Assembly: GCF_954871325.1 (NCBI RefSeq)
Contig: NC_088775.1
Coordinates: 41,021,561 to 41,085,560 of the forward strand
From: Gordionus sp. m RMFG-2023
Lineage: Eukaryota; Nematomorpha; Gordioida; Chordodea; Parachordodidae
Reading direction: 5' to 3'
Length of the DNA: 64,000 bases
Below, in pieces: positions 10,443 to 22,029 of the stretch. The notes below the pieces were generated by a model. It saw only the letters and a program-made list of their open reading frames with translations. It had not been told where the DNA came from and made no database searches. Numbering within the stretch: the stretch's first letter is position 1; each line of letters begins with the position of its first letter. Made by a program: the position numbers and the translations under genes.

Positions 10443-11021
10443 TTATTCATTAACTTCAGTTATACCCATTTCTGCAAATTCTTGTTGTACTTCCTCACCT
10501 ACATTCATCTTAGTAGAAAAACTGTCGGGTCTTTTCCTTTGCAATATTGGTTTCTTCATAAGCGTCTTACGCACTCCAAAATTTTTCCGATTATTTAAAA
10601 CATGTTTCAGGAGTACTTGCTTAGGCTCCAGGATTACGTTAGAACGATCCAAACGATCCAGAATTGTGTTAGAATGAGCAAAATTCGAATCATTGAAAAC
10701 TTTATTTTGATTATTATCATTATTGTTGATAACATAGGTATTGCTGGGACAGTTAGCTGCTTTGTGTCCTTCTATTCCACAGGCAAAACAAGTTAAACGG
10801 AATATAGGTCTGTTGAACAATTGCTGAACATTCATCCTTGATCTATGAAAGGATGATTGCACATTTATCGTTGGTTGGTTTGGTGGCTGACCATTTCTCA
10901 CAAGTTCCTCCTTCCTATTTGCCAGTTCAGTCCATGCACAGGCTAAAGCAGTTCCTGCTTGCGCTTCATTGATCTGCAGGATACTAGATTTTAAGTTAAC
11001 GTAATAAGTGTTCATGGTCAC
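10443..11021 (-). CDS. Gag-like CCHC zinc-knuckle protein, 192 aa
   Basis: An open frame of 192 codons on the minus strand starts with MTMNTYY. It has one zinc knuckle of the retroviral type, C78-x2-C81-x4-H86-x4-C91 (CFACGIEGHKAANC), which would bind nucleic acid. An Asn-rich stretch follows, then a Lys/Arg-rich C-terminus. No protease, reverse transcriptase or integrase lies next to it, and no LTRs are visible. It lies between the two copies of repeat R. The likeliest reading is a gag fossil of an LTR element; a captured host gene or a gag-only element is possible. The intact frame in such a decayed region is notable. Confidence 0.55.
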   Translation of the reverse strand: MTMNTYYVNLKSSILQINEAQAGTALACAWTELANRKEELVRNGQPPNQPTINVQSSFHRSRMNVQQLFNRPIFRLTCFACGIEGHKAANCPSNTYVINNNDNNQNKVFNDSNFAHSNTILDRLDRSNVILEPKQVLLKHVLNNRKNFGVRKTLMKKPILQRKRPDSFSTKMNVGEEVQQEFAEMGITEVNE

Positions 11022-11218
11022 TCATATTTAAAAAAAAAATTTTCCAAAGAAATTTTCCGAATTTTTAATTAATAAAATTATTTACTAAACATCATTAACT
11101 TCTCTTATTTATTCCAACTTATATTTAATTATTATTTTCACAATAAACAATTAATTTGATAAACAAATAACATTTTTTAATCCATACAGGTATCTTTTAA
11201 ATTGCACGGCACCACTTT

Positions 11219-11465
11219 TGGGATTATATTTAATTTTGGAATTATTACACTCGAACCGAAAGACGAATTATACTCGAACCAGAGAACGAATTATACTCGA
11301 ACCAAAGAAAAAATTATACTCGAACCGAAAACAAAATCTTTTATTTTTCAAACACTAAAATCTAACAATGAATCAATAATAATAAAATATATCCAATACT
11401 AAAAAAATCAATATTATTTTCTTAAAATTAATAACAATAATAATAATGTACATATACCTAGAACA
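11219..11465 (+). repeat. Dispersed repeat R copy 2, uninterrupted
   Basis: Nearly identical to 7972-8149 plus 10278-10357 and lacking the hAT insertion, so it holds the empty target TATCCAAT at 11391-11398. It contains four ATACTCGAACC motifs at roughly 22-bp spacing. The 66-codon frame across it is a by-product. It passes directly into foldback-type units at 11466. Confidence 0.88.
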
Positions 11466-11640
11466 GATTGTAAACATGCTAAATTAAAATTTCATGAAGA
11501 TCTACTATTGAAAAGTGACAATTGTCATAATCGTTTTTTAAAGTTTTTTGAATTTTTTTGACCAAAATGCGTTAAAATGAGTATTGCTAGTATGTTTAAA
11601 TAAAACTTCAGTGAAGATGTACCCTAGATATTAACCAATT
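11466..11640 (+). repeat. One and a half units of the GACAATTGTC foldback repeat
   Basis: AGATTGTAAACATG, TTCATGAAGAT, GTGACAATTGTCATAATCG and TTTTTGACC occur in the same order and spacing as in the array at 14760-15890. A second partial unit ends near 11640. This is an isolated remnant of the same family. Confidence 0.8.
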
Positions 11641-12509
11641 CACCAGCTGTCCCTGATTGAATTTTAGATAAATTTTGTTTTGTATATCAAGAATCTTTCA
11701 TTATAAAGTAACCTTTAAACATAATCATACATAACAATAATATGAACCATGGTGATATGTCCCACATGCTGTAAGAATGTTTCCTTAATAAAAGGAAATA
11801 AAATTATTTATCATGGTAAACGAGCCAACAGATGCCCTTAATCAGGTACTTTCTTTAACAACAATGAACCTGTTATGCCTCCTTCTTCTTATCCTGCTCT
11901 TATTAATAGTATTAATTTGGAACCAATACCTACAACTTCAAGCTCCCACAATTCAACACAGAATCAATCCCTTTAACTATATCTTCATGCCCAGATAATA
12001 ACATTAAAACCTTTATTGCTGAGGCACAAAAATGGCTAGAAAAATTTATGAAAGAAACCCCCCCCCCCCACAATAGCTCGTATACCAAAAGGTGCCAGAA
12101 TTATATTTTCACAATTTTTTTTAGCTATTTTAACCACCCTAAATAAAAATATTAAAAGCTTAGATAATTGGATTAAATTATTATCATTTATATATTTAAA
12201 TCTACATCTTCCAACATCAAAATCAAACTTAACACAAAGCATCAAAATAACATTAAATTCAATTGATAATAGTTATTTTGATATTCCCAAACAATCTCCA
12301 CATTCTTTCAATAAGCTTTTGACAGATAAAAAAAAAGGCCAAGCTTATTGAAAATAAAATAAACCTATGCAATGTAAATTCAGCTATCAACATAGCCTGT
12401 TCAAGTGATACTATGACCCCCAATAATGATATAACTCTCATGGCCAATCTAAACATTCAAGATTTAAATCATCCTTCCACTATCTAATAATCCTATTCCA
12501 CTAACCGAG

Positions 12510-13860
12510 ATGCAAATATTGGAAGCAATAGAGACATTCAAAAAAGATTCTTCAGGAGGCATCGATGGCTTTCGAGCCATTTATCTCCAAGATATATTTA
12601 AACCAACTATACCACTAGATCAAAACATACTTACACAATTCACCATATTGCTTAATCATATCTTTCATAATAATATACCTCATCTCATTCAGCCCATCAT
12701 TTTTGGAGCCTGCTTAATATACTTAAATAAAACCAATGGGGACATCAGGCCTATTGCAATAGGGTCACTCTTCCGGCGAATCATTTCCAAAATAATTTGC
12801 TCCCGTATAAAATCTAACCTATCCAATCTACTACAACCAAACCAGCTTGGTTTCAATGTTCCTGGAGGATGTGAGGCTGCATCCCACTCGACACGTGTCA
12901 TCCTCCATAATACACATGATCAATGCATTCTCAAAATCGACCTACACAGAGGGAACATTTTATACCTTCCTTTTGTGAAACTTCCAGATTATACAAAATA
13001 CATCGCTGCATGTTACAATCAACCCACCTTTTTAAAATTTAATGATTCTATTATTCTCTCTAAACAGGGCATCTAACAAGGAGACCCTTTAGGTCCGGCA
13101 TTATTCTGCCAAGGCATCCAATTAATTATAAAGGAGATCTCTTCCAATTGTAATCTTAAATTAAATGTATGGTACCTGGACGATGGCACACTAGCAGGCC
13201 CTTATAACGAAATCATAAAAATTCCATCAATTATAAATCACTTAGCTCCTATTACAGGACTTTCACTAAACCCTCATAAGTGTGAATTTTATCCCCCTTC
13301 TGAATCGGACTGCCCACCCGAAAATTTTATTTTAGTGGACAAAGCCAACTTTACCCTAGGTTCACCTATTGGAGGTAAAAAATCTATATTGCATTTTAGA
13401 GATGAATTCCTTGCTAAATTTAATAGAATGAAAAATATTCTAAAATATTTACCCCATCACCAGGCTTTCTATTTACTGAAAATTTTTTTATTCATTCCAA
13501 AAATTATACACGCCTTTCGTTCATATACAATTTTCACATCTCCTGAGGTATTATTGGACCTCGAAGTCCACTTAAAAAAATACTCTCGAATCCATATTAA
13601 ATATCAAATTTTCATCATCCTCCTGGATGCAAGCTGTTCTTTCACCAAAGCTAGGGGGTATAGGCATACAACCCCCATATCCCTAAGCATTTCAGCTTTT
13701 CTATCCTCAGTGGCTAAATTTCGACACACACTGGGAGACTTGAATATTGACCCACATCGAACGGCAGCACTAGAGCTCTGGAGCAAAAATGCCCCAAATC
13801 GCTCATATCTGGATTCACTAAAGCAAGAGACTGGAACTTTTCATTGATACAGCATTGCGT
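12510..13860 (+). pseudogene. LINE reverse transcriptase, copy 1
   Basis: The first open segment (12510-13076) starts in the fingers with SSGGIDGFRA, continues through NGDIRPIAIGSLFRRIISKI, and includes NQLGFNVPGGCEAASHSTR. The stretch QGDPLGPA follows after a TAA codon near 13074. The catalytic box at 13170-13184 reads WYLDD in place of the F/YADD usual in LINEs, then DGTLAGP. A second segment (13335-13847) covers the thumb and connector, containing GSPIGGKKS and KIFLFIPKIIHAFRSY. The frame shifts at least twice. The WYLDD box also appears, as WYLDN, in copy 2, so the Trp-Tyr-Leu context is a family trait. Confidence 0.82.
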
Positions 13861-14042
13861 TGATTACTTACACTTCGAAACTGCTCAAAGAAAATCTCCA
13901 TCGTTCTTTCTCCACCAAAACCCTAACCCTTATACATAATGACAATAATATGACCCCTCTGCCAGATCCAATAATTCCAACATCACCCATATGCCATCTA
14001 GGATATGAATGGTTATAAACTGTACCTAGTTCTAATCTAGGC

Positions 14043-14588
14043 TTGTTATTAACCAACGAAGAACTCAGAATAGCCATAGGCCTTCGCTTAGGATGTGAAA
14101 TCGTAACACCTACATCATACGTCCTATGTGAAACCCACATTGAAAGTCTTGGACACCACCCCCTTCACTGTCGTTTCTCAAAAGGCAGATTACCCAGACA
14201 CCTTGCTATCTATTCAATCATCAACAGAACCTTGAAATCCTCAAATATTCCCTCCACCCTGGAACCATCCGGCCTCAGCCCCGACAATCAAACCAGACCA
14301 GATGGTATGACGCTAGTTCTTTGGAACCAAGTACCTCTCGCCTGGGATTATACTTGCGTGGATCGTTTTGCCAGATCTTTTTCTTCCAACTCTATCACGA
14401 AAGCCGAAAACACAAAAACAAACAAATATAGCAACCTTAATAATGTTTTGTTTATTCCGGTAGTCTCAGATACCTGTGGATCATTTGGAACACAAGCCCT
14501 AAAATTATTCAAAACAATAGGGCAAAGGTTACGCTTAATCACAGATGACCCAAAAGAAGGCTTCTGCCTCCGACAAAATATCAACTGA
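14043..14588 (+). pseudogene. LINE C-terminal zinc-binding and restriction-like endonuclease domain, copy 1
   Basis: The open segment of 181 codons has GLRLGC, then a Cys/His cluster C-x3-H-x5-GHHPLHC, then LEPSGLSPDN, RPDGMTLVLWN and WDYTCVD. RPDG..WDYTCVD is the PD-(D/E)XK-like core: the Asp of RPDG and the Asp of WDYT are candidate metal ligands. It ends with CGSFGTQALKLFKTIGQRLR and TDDPKEGFCLRQNIN, the typical C-terminal signature of this group. This domain would nick target DNA to prime reverse transcription. A frame break separates it from the thumb segment. Confidence 0.8.
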
Positions 14589-14759
14589 AATCTGCCGGTC
14601 TAATTGCATATCCATACATTGGCCCATAAGCCCCGTTGATCATACCTAATTAAATGTTAAATTATTATTTTATTTAATATAGTTTTTGTATAAATTTTAT
14701 TTAACAAATAGTTTACATCTTATTTTAAATATATATAATTTTTAAAAAATAAAAGAAAT

Positions 14760-17110
14760 GAGAAATGAAAAATAAATTTATCATAATCATTATTTTTAAA
14801 CTTTTTTTAAACTTTTTTAACATAAATGGATAAAAATATAGATTGTAAACATGTTAAATTAAAATTTCATGAAGATGTACCATAAGTGATAATTGTCATA
14901 ATCGTTATTTTATAACTTTTTTGAATTTTTTTGACAAATGGGCTAAAATAAGTATTGCTAACATGTTTAAATAAAATTTCAGTGAAGATGTACCATAGAT
15001 AAGTTACAATTGATAATCGTTGTTTATGTTGAATTCTTTTGTTGTAAATGGGTAAAAGTATAGATTGTAAACATGCTAAATTAAAATTTCATGAAGATGT
15101 ACCATTGAAAAGTGACAATTGTCATAATCGTTATTTTTAAAGTTTTTTGAATTTTTTGACCAAAATGAGTTAGAATAAATATTGCTAGCATGTTTAAATT
15201 AAACTTCAGTGAAGATGCACCCTAGATAAGTGACAATTATCATAATCGTTATTTTTAAACTTTTTTGACGTAAATGGGCCAAAATAAGTATTGAAAACAT
15301 TTTTAAATAAAACTTCAATGAAGATGTACAATAAAAAAGTGACAATTGTCATAATCGTTATTTTATAACTTTTTTAAATTTTTTTGACGTAAATGGGCTA
15401 AAATAAGTATTGCTAACATGTTAAAATAAAAAATCAGTGAAAATGACCTTAGATAGGTGACAAATTGTCATAATCGTTATTTTTAAAGTTTTTTGAATTT
15501 ATTTGACGCAAATGAGTAAAAATATAGATTGTAAACATGTTAAATTAAAATTTCATGAGGATGCACCATAGAAAGGTTACAATTGTCATAATCGTTATTT
15601 TTAAATTATTTGAATTTTTTAGACGCAAATGGGCAAAAATATAAATAACTTACATGTTAAAATAAAATTTCAGTGAAGATGTACCATAGATAAGTTACAA
15701 TTGTCCTAATCGTTGTTAATAAGGTTTTTTTGAATATTTTTGTCGCAAATGGATTAAAATATTGATTACAAACATTCTAAATTAAAATTTCATGAAGATA
15801 TACCATTGAATAGTGACAATTTTATAATCGTTATTTTTAAAGGTCTTTGATGTAAATAGGTTAAAATATAGATTGTAATCCATTTTAATCATAATAAAAT
15901 CTTAACATTAAATTTATAGGTTGTTAATTGTATCATATTACTAAATAATATTCATATGATTTTTAAGTTCTTTCTATAAAAATCCTACCCTGAATTCAGA
16001 CTCAGCACTATTTTGCCACGAGTATACAAAAATATTTGCTAACTGTGAATGCAAGGTTATACATTTTTATAATGTAGAATTAAAATTTATTAATTAAAGG
16101 AATAAGATTGTGAATCCATATCTTAAAAGTTTAGAATTTAACATAGGTTACAGCTATCTTTAATAATCACTTTGCATATATTTATCAAATTTTAAGCAGG
16201 ATAAAAGGAACAACGATTATGAGAATGAAAATATCGATTTGTTTTTTTGTTTCGACTGAAATTTTATTTTAACATGTTAACAATTTATATTTTTGTCCAA
16301 TTGCGTCAAACAATTCAAAAACTTTAAAAATAACGATTATGACAATTGTAACCTTTCTATGGTGCATCCTCATGAAATTTTAATTTAACATGTTTACAAT
16401 CTATATTTTTACTCATTTGCGTCAAAAAAATTCAAAAAACCTTAAAAATAACGATTATGACAATTGTCACTTATCTAGGGTGCATATTAACTGAAATATT
16501 ATTTTAACATGTTAGCAATTTATATTTTAGCCCATTTGCTTAAAAAAAATTTAAAAACTTTTAAAAATAACGATTATGACAATTTTCACTTATCTAGGGT
16601 ACATCTTCACTGAAGTTTTATTTAAACAAGTCAGCAATTTATATTTTGCCTTCCGTCAAAAAAAATCAAAAAACTTTAAAAATGATTATGACAACTGTCA
16701 CTTGTCTTGGGTACATCTTCACTGAAGCTTTGTTTAAACATGTTATCAATAGATATTTTGGCCCATATACTTCAAAAAACTTTAAAAATAACGATTATGA
16801 CAATTGTAACCTTTCTATGGTGCATCCTCATGAAATTTTAATTTAACATGTTTACAATCTATATTTTTACTCATTTGCGTCAAAAAAATTCAAAAAACTT
16901 TAAAAACAAAGATTATGACAATTGTCGCATATCTAGGGTACATTTTCACTGAAGTTTTATTAATACATGTTAACAATACTTATTTTAACCGATTTACGTC
17001 AAAAAAATTTAAAAAACTTTAAAAATAACCATTATGATAATTGTCACTTTTATATGGTGCATCTTAATTAAAAGTTTAATTTAACATGTTAAAAATACAT
17101 ATTTTACCGT
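14760..17110. repeat. Inverted array of about 115-bp units (foldback element A)
   Basis: About ten direct units run from 14760 to 15890 and about eight inverted units from 16205 to 17110, with a 310-bp unique spacer. Each unit carries GACAATTGTCATAATCGTTA (partly palindromic), a TTTTTTGACGCAAATGGG-like segment, AACATG, and TTCA-TGAAGATG. The two arms could pair as a hairpin of about 1 kb. The same units occur at 7860, 11466 and 35320-36510, so this is a mobile foldback family rather than one local satellite. The right arm stops abruptly where a hAT fragment begins. Frames inside are shadows. Confidence 0.88.
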
Positions 17111-17812
17111 AAAAAAAATCTAATAATTTTTTAAAATCATTTCATGATAAGTTTTTATACGTTTAAAATAATTATATATTAATTCATTCTTTACCTTCAA
17201 ATGTTTTTTTAAATTTGAGCTACTTGACATTGACATTGAAATATTTGTGTTGGGACATAATTTACATTTACAAAGTGTAGACTTGGTAGTTGGTACCATT
17301 AATTTTCTTAATTGGTTTAAAATATAATTCAAAATGGGGCCAGGGAAGGGTTAAATCTTCTTCATCTGAAGAAGTAAATACTATGGACCAAATATTCTTT
17401 TATAATAAATTATAAATTAATTAATAATATCATTATATTTACTTTGAATTTTGATTGAATAATAATTTCGACCGATAATTTAACAACGAGAATTAAAAAA
17501 AAAATGTTGGAAGTGGTTGATATGAATTTAAACTCGGCTTAAATTATTAATATTAAGAATTAAAAAATAAAAAATAAATAAAAGTAATTTTATAATACAA
17601 TAAAATATGTTTTTCTTTTTATTGATATTTTTTAAGAAAAAATATAAAGTAACGAGTAAAGTAACGTTTTGCGTTATCGTTACTCAAAAAAAGAAACGCG
17701 TTACCGTTACTCGTTACCTTTAGATGAAGGTAACGAATGGCGTTCCTTTTCTTCAAAAAAAATAACGTCGTTAGTAACGACGTTACTTTTTTGACGTTAC
17801 TTTACAGCACTA
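17110..17812 (-). mobile_element. 5' half of a BED-finger hAT transposon, inverted fragment
   Basis: On the minus strand the element starts at 17812 with TAGTGCTGTAAAGTAACGTC and a GTAACG-rich subterminal region. A first exon with a BED zinc finger follows at about 17400-17195: CKCKLCP then SSSSNLKKHLK, with a possible GTAAAG donor after it. The rest of the element is missing here. The 8 bp outside the end (17813-17820) read ATTTTTAA, the reverse complement of the 8 bp outside the end at 25610. This is probably the lost 5' half of the hAT at 24360-25610. Confidence 0.78.
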
Positions 17813-17869
17813 ATTTTTAATGTTGTTTTTTTGGCCTTATGAAATAAGATATGTTGAATATAGGGTATC

Positions 17870-18330
17870 AATCGATAGCTAATCAAAAGACTATTTAACT
17901 GGAGGTCAATCTCTCCCCCATAATGGACGGGTCTAGGTCTTGGGGGGTCAGAAATATTTTTATCAACAAAATATCGATATGGGTATTAAATAAAAGCTAA
18001 TTTTAATATCTTTTGACTGAAAGTCTTCATTCTTGATCTTGATGGGTATGACTTAGTCTCGGGGGGGGGGAGTGGGGGGGGGGTTAAATAGTTTTTTTGA
18101 TATGGATATCAAATAAAAGGTAATTAAAGTATTTTTTTATTGTAAGGATAATAATCACTCATAGAGGGCGGGTCTAGATCTTGGGGGGTCAGGAATATTT
18201 TTATCAACACAAAATAGCGATATGGGTATCAAATAAAAGCTAATTTAATAATCTTTAGATTGAAAGTATTCATTTTTTGTCTTGATTTGTATGACTTGGT
18301 CTGGGGGGGTGGATGGAGAGGAGCGTAAAA
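17870..18330. repeat. Tandem repeat of about 240 bp with G-rich tracts, two units
   Basis: GGGTCTAG-TCTTGGGGGGTCA, then ATATTTTTATCAACA, GATATGGGTAT and AAATAAAAGCTAATTT occur at about 17930-18060 and again at 18170-18300. Each unit is followed by a long G run (18061-18083 and near 18305). A weaker partial unit lies between them. No coding sequence is seen. Confidence 0.75.
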
Positions 18331-18930
18331 AATATTTTTACATCCCTTTTACAAGATCACTTGTGTGATTAGCTCGGAATCTCTTACAACTATAAGATTA
18401 GCTGTATTGTACATTGGAAGTATTTCTAAAATTTTAGAGGGTACAGGGTATCCACTGTAAGTTATATCATTAAGCTAGCAGCGAGTGACATGTTGGACAA
18501 ATGTAAAATATATGCAGGTTTTAAATTTTTATTCTGCTTATATTAATTTTAATAACTAATTTGAATTCATTTTATATTTATATATTATATTACACTGATC
18601 ACATGAATACATTCTCAAACTATGTAGTTAATTTCGGACCCACATATCAAAAAAAATATATACCCTTTTTTGTAACATATATGACCAATTAAAATAATTA
18701 TATAATGAATAAAATAATACTATTGATAAGACAGGAATATTTGGTTTGGAGGAAAATCAATCTTAACCTATATTAGTCTCTTTTATAAATGAATTAAGAC
18801 AGTAACTATAACTATATTATATATTTAATATAATAATCTTAAAATATTTTAAGGGACGCATTCGATACTCCTAAACCCGCGGAAGAGGAATATGAAGAGT
18901 ATATGAACGTCTTAGTTTAGGGGGGTCGCA
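18331..18930. other. AT-rich sequence, nothing recognised
   Basis: No repeat partner or convincing frame was found in this stretch. Confidence 0.5.
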
Positions 18931-19203
18931 ATGCAAATCGTTTTCCGATTTTGGCAACGATGGCAGACTCAACAGACAACATCAATAGCAAATGAAAAAA
19001 AATTTTCAGGTACTGTCAATACCATGACAGAAAAAAAGGAATCGCACGTCTTCAAAGACATTAAGGGAATGTCTTTCCTAATTCTTGGGACATTTGGATA
19101 TAATTTTTTTCGTTTTTATATCATTATCGTTATTATATCATACATTTTATATTACGCTTATAATTTTCAAATAAAAAATAAAATTTATACTCTTGTTTTT
19201 TAA
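18931..19203 (+). CDS. Unrecognised small ORF, 90 aa, hydrophobic C-terminal half
   Basis: The frame starts MQIVFRFWQRWQTQQ, has a polar middle, and ends with a strongly hydrophobic stretch (LILGTFGYNFF to ISYILYYAYNF) that could span a membrane. No homologue is recognised. It sits between a G-rich tandem repeat and a hAT-like element, with no visible promoter or intron. A chance frame in AT-rich DNA is quite possible. Confidence 0.2.
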   Translation: MQIVFRFWQRWQTQQTTSIANEKKFSGTVNTMTEKKESHVFKDIKGMSFLILGTFGYNFFRFYIIIVIISYILYYAYNFQIKNKIYTLVF

Positions 19204-19229
19204 TTTTAGTGTTACAATATATATATAGA

Positions 19230-21200
19230 CAGGGGCGTCGCTAGCCTTTACAATCTCAGGGGGCTCAACTAAAAAAAAATTATGGGAGGCTTCGCCCCCC
19301 ATGCCCCCCCCCCCCCAATTTGCGGGCCTTCGGCCGGGTTTTATATAAATATATTTTACTTTTTTTAAATTTGTTAACTCTGAACAATTATTTTGAATTT
19401 AAATTTTCTTATATTATATTATGCTTACAAAATAAACTGGCATATAAATAATTAAAACAATACAAGACATTTCAAAAAATAAAATTTTTTAATACAAAAT
19501 CTAAGTATAACATATTTTCGATTGCTGATATAAATAAATTTGCGTCTAAAGAATTACAAGTGATAAGAAAGATTAATTAATTCATACATATGCCTCAATT
19601 GATAATAGTTTTTAAAAACCACAATGCAATAATATAATTCATAGCAACTTACATTGACAAAAGGTTATCAAACTAATTTAACTCTCTGTTACCATTTTAC
19701 ACATTTATAGAATGGACTAATAAGGAAAAATTTATAGGCCTAAACCAAATTAACAATTCTTGAAGAAGAGAGTATAAACGACCAATCCAAATCATAAAAC
19801 TATTAAGTGGTTAGAGCTTCCTTTTAGATGAAATGATGGTAGCTAGATAAGTAATCGAGAAAATTATTGTGAAATATTAAATTTCTAAAAGATTATCTTC
19901 CATTTTAATATAAACGACTAAACAGTTGACCATTATTGATTATCTAAAATATGCAATCATATGCTCTCAGCCGTTGTAGTAATAATCTTATATTACTTCA
20001 CAGCACAAATAATGGATGCTAGTTAATTTGCAGTAATAACCATGACACTCAAGATGTATACTAGTATCAGAATTTTTTATGGTGGATAAATTGATAAAAT
20101 AAAAACTCTAAAAATCTTTGGAAGAAATAATTGTGCTAATATATTGAAGCCTTGAGTTCTTTACACGGCAAGGATGCCATATTAGAAATGAAACATTTTG
20201 GAACTATAAAATAAGGACCAGAATTATAAGATGAAACAATTAAGATTTTATATATTGTTGCACCACCTCTAGTTGGTATATTATATCTTAAAATAATAGT
20301 AGTTTGTAAAAATATTAAAAATATAGTATTAAAAATTTAATTCAAAACTGTTTTTTGAAAAAGAAAAAAATAGCTTTCCTAAAGTAAAAAAGAAAAGAAA
20401 AGATATCAAACTTATAAAATTTATTGTAGGATGAATAATAAAATGTATAATTTTTAAAATTATTTATAATCAATAGATGGCGTTAAATACTTAAAAGCAA
20501 ATTGTTACTATATTTATTATCAAAAGCATTTATTAGTTAAATTCATTATAATAGTAGCTGTAATATATTATAACTGTCAAATACATCTATAAAAGTGGCA
20601 TTTTATCTAATATTTTATAAACAACTGTATATAATATAGGATTATAAACTATATGTCTATTTACTTACTTTTTATTATACTTATTTGGACCTTGAAAATA
20701 TTTTTAGGAATAGGTATGATAATAAAAATAAATATACAGTTGATTAGTCATTATGAACTCTGAGTTTTCAATTAATAAATGATTATATTTATTTAATTAG
20801 GGTTATAAAATAATTTAAATAATAATAGTCAATTAAGATTCAACTGTTAATGCTAAATTAATATTTAGTGAGTGATATTGATATTCTATTTTTAACACAA
20901 AATTTGATTGCTAGCTGACATAGTGAAAATATAATTCATATGTATTAAAATTAATTTAATCTAATATTTAAAATAGTATTCACTTAATAAATATTTAGAT
21001 AGTCTTATTAATTTTTAAATAATAAAATTAAATCTATGTTTTACTTAATAGAATAATAAAAGAAATCTTTCAGGGGGCAATCAAAAAAATTTATTTTTAG
21101 TTCAAGGGGTTAAGATTCCATGTAATAAAATTTTTTGCTTCAGGGGGCTATTCAAATTTTTTAGCTGGCTCGAGCCCCTGCGCCCCCTAGCGACGCCACT
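19230..21200. mobile_element. Non-autonomous hAT-like element, about 1.97 kb
   Basis: The left end CAGGGGCGTCGCTAG and the right end CTAGCGACGCCACT are inverted repeats. Both are backed by GC-rich blocks with runs such as 13 C at 19304-19316. The flanks are a TATATA run, so the presumed 8-bp duplication (TATATAGA versus ATATATAT) cannot be read cleanly. The interior is AT-rich with no transposase trace, so it would depend on a partner in trans. Confidence 0.72.
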
Positions 21201-21546
21201 ATATATATATTACATACCTAAACCCCATTAAACAGTAACTAATTCTAATATAATATAAAATAACTCCAAATTTAGTTTAAAAATTTAATATTATAAAGCT
21301 AATTCTCTTTACTTTATGCTTTTAAAAAATACAAGTTTTGCGTTGTGAATTTTTTTAAAATAAAATATAATTAATGGAGAATTTTTGCCCAATTCCTTTT
21401 AAAATACTTTTTTATATAGTACTGTTTGTGACTTTTCCCCCTTTATGTTTTCTAATAGAAAATAACTACAGATTTTCCAAGATTTTAAGAGGCATAATTA
21501 TTGTATTCTCCAAATAAAACCAATCTTGGCAAATAAATGATTTAGT
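21201..21546. other. AT-rich sequence, nothing recognised
   Basis: No frame, repeat or inverted end was recognised between the two hAT-like elements. Confidence 0.5.
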
Positions 21547-21933
21547 CAGTATTATTAAACAGCTCGATTTGAGGGAATTTTTAAAAATGGCTAACTCAAC
21601 ATTTTATCCAGAATTCTATTATGCAAGCCTTAAGATTGTGGTCATAGATGGCACAAAAGTTTGGACATCTATCAGCGAAATGTCAAGGTTTAGGTAATAT
21701 TAATAATATAGCATGGTCATATTCTTAAAATAATACACATAAGTCATTTCGAATTTAAAAATATTTAAATTCCTGATCCAAAGTGATTAAATTTTTATAA
21801 TATTTTCATCGTGGAGTAAATAATAATAGCAGACCGATTCAAGATAAATCTTAGCCAACTCTGAAGCCGACTCAAATGAGTTTTGTGACACTTAAATTTA
21901 TAGTGGTAAAAACTCAACTATTTAACAACACTA
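21547..21933. mobile_element. hAT-type MITE, relative of the element at 1826
   Basis: The left end CAGTATTATTAAACAGCTCG and following GGCTAACTCAA correspond to the 224-bp MITE at 1826-2049. The shared interior includes TATGCAAGCCTTAAGATT and CATCTAT. The right end CTATTTAACAACACTA is the inverted counterpart. Extra sequence in the right half makes it longer. Flanking duplications are not recognisable, so it is an older copy. Confidence 0.75.
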
Positions 21934-22029
21934 ATCCGAAGGGTGTAAACAAAGAAATAAAAGATATTACTTTCGAATTTATACTCAATCTTGTGCTTGT
22001 GTCAGATCAAGTAGATATAAAAATGATAG

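Larger units (their letters stand above)
11990..14640 (+). mobile_element. Non-LTR retrotransposon (LINE) with C-terminal restriction-like endonuclease, copy 1
   Basis: The order is an N-terminal conserved region (ARIPKGARIIFSQFF near 12075), reverse transcriptase, zinc-binding segment, then a PD-(D/E)XK-like endonuclease. No upstream endonuclease of the APE type is seen. This places it among LINEs using a restriction-like endonuclease, in a group common in cnidarians, sponges and molluscs. The 5' end is unclear and the 3' end fades at about 14640. Several frameshifts and stops interrupt it, so it is inactive. A second copy lies at 38280-40835. Confidence 0.82.

Noticed and set aside
14348-14584. 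78-codon frame on the minus strand
   Set aside because: Antisense shadow of the LINE endonuclease domain, as are 12689-12901, 13604-13786 and 13868-14140.
14760-15890. CRISPR or bacterial repeat array
   Set aside because: Units are about 115 bp, diverged along their length, and are mirrored by an inverted arm; this is a foldback repeat.
16646-16846. 66-codon frame in the foldback array
   Set aside because: It runs across inverted repeat units and has no protein-like pattern.
17641-17812. Separate MITE built from GTAACG repeats
   Set aside because: The block is the subterminal region of the BED-hAT, shown by the same sequence at 25480-25610 next to a hATC exon.
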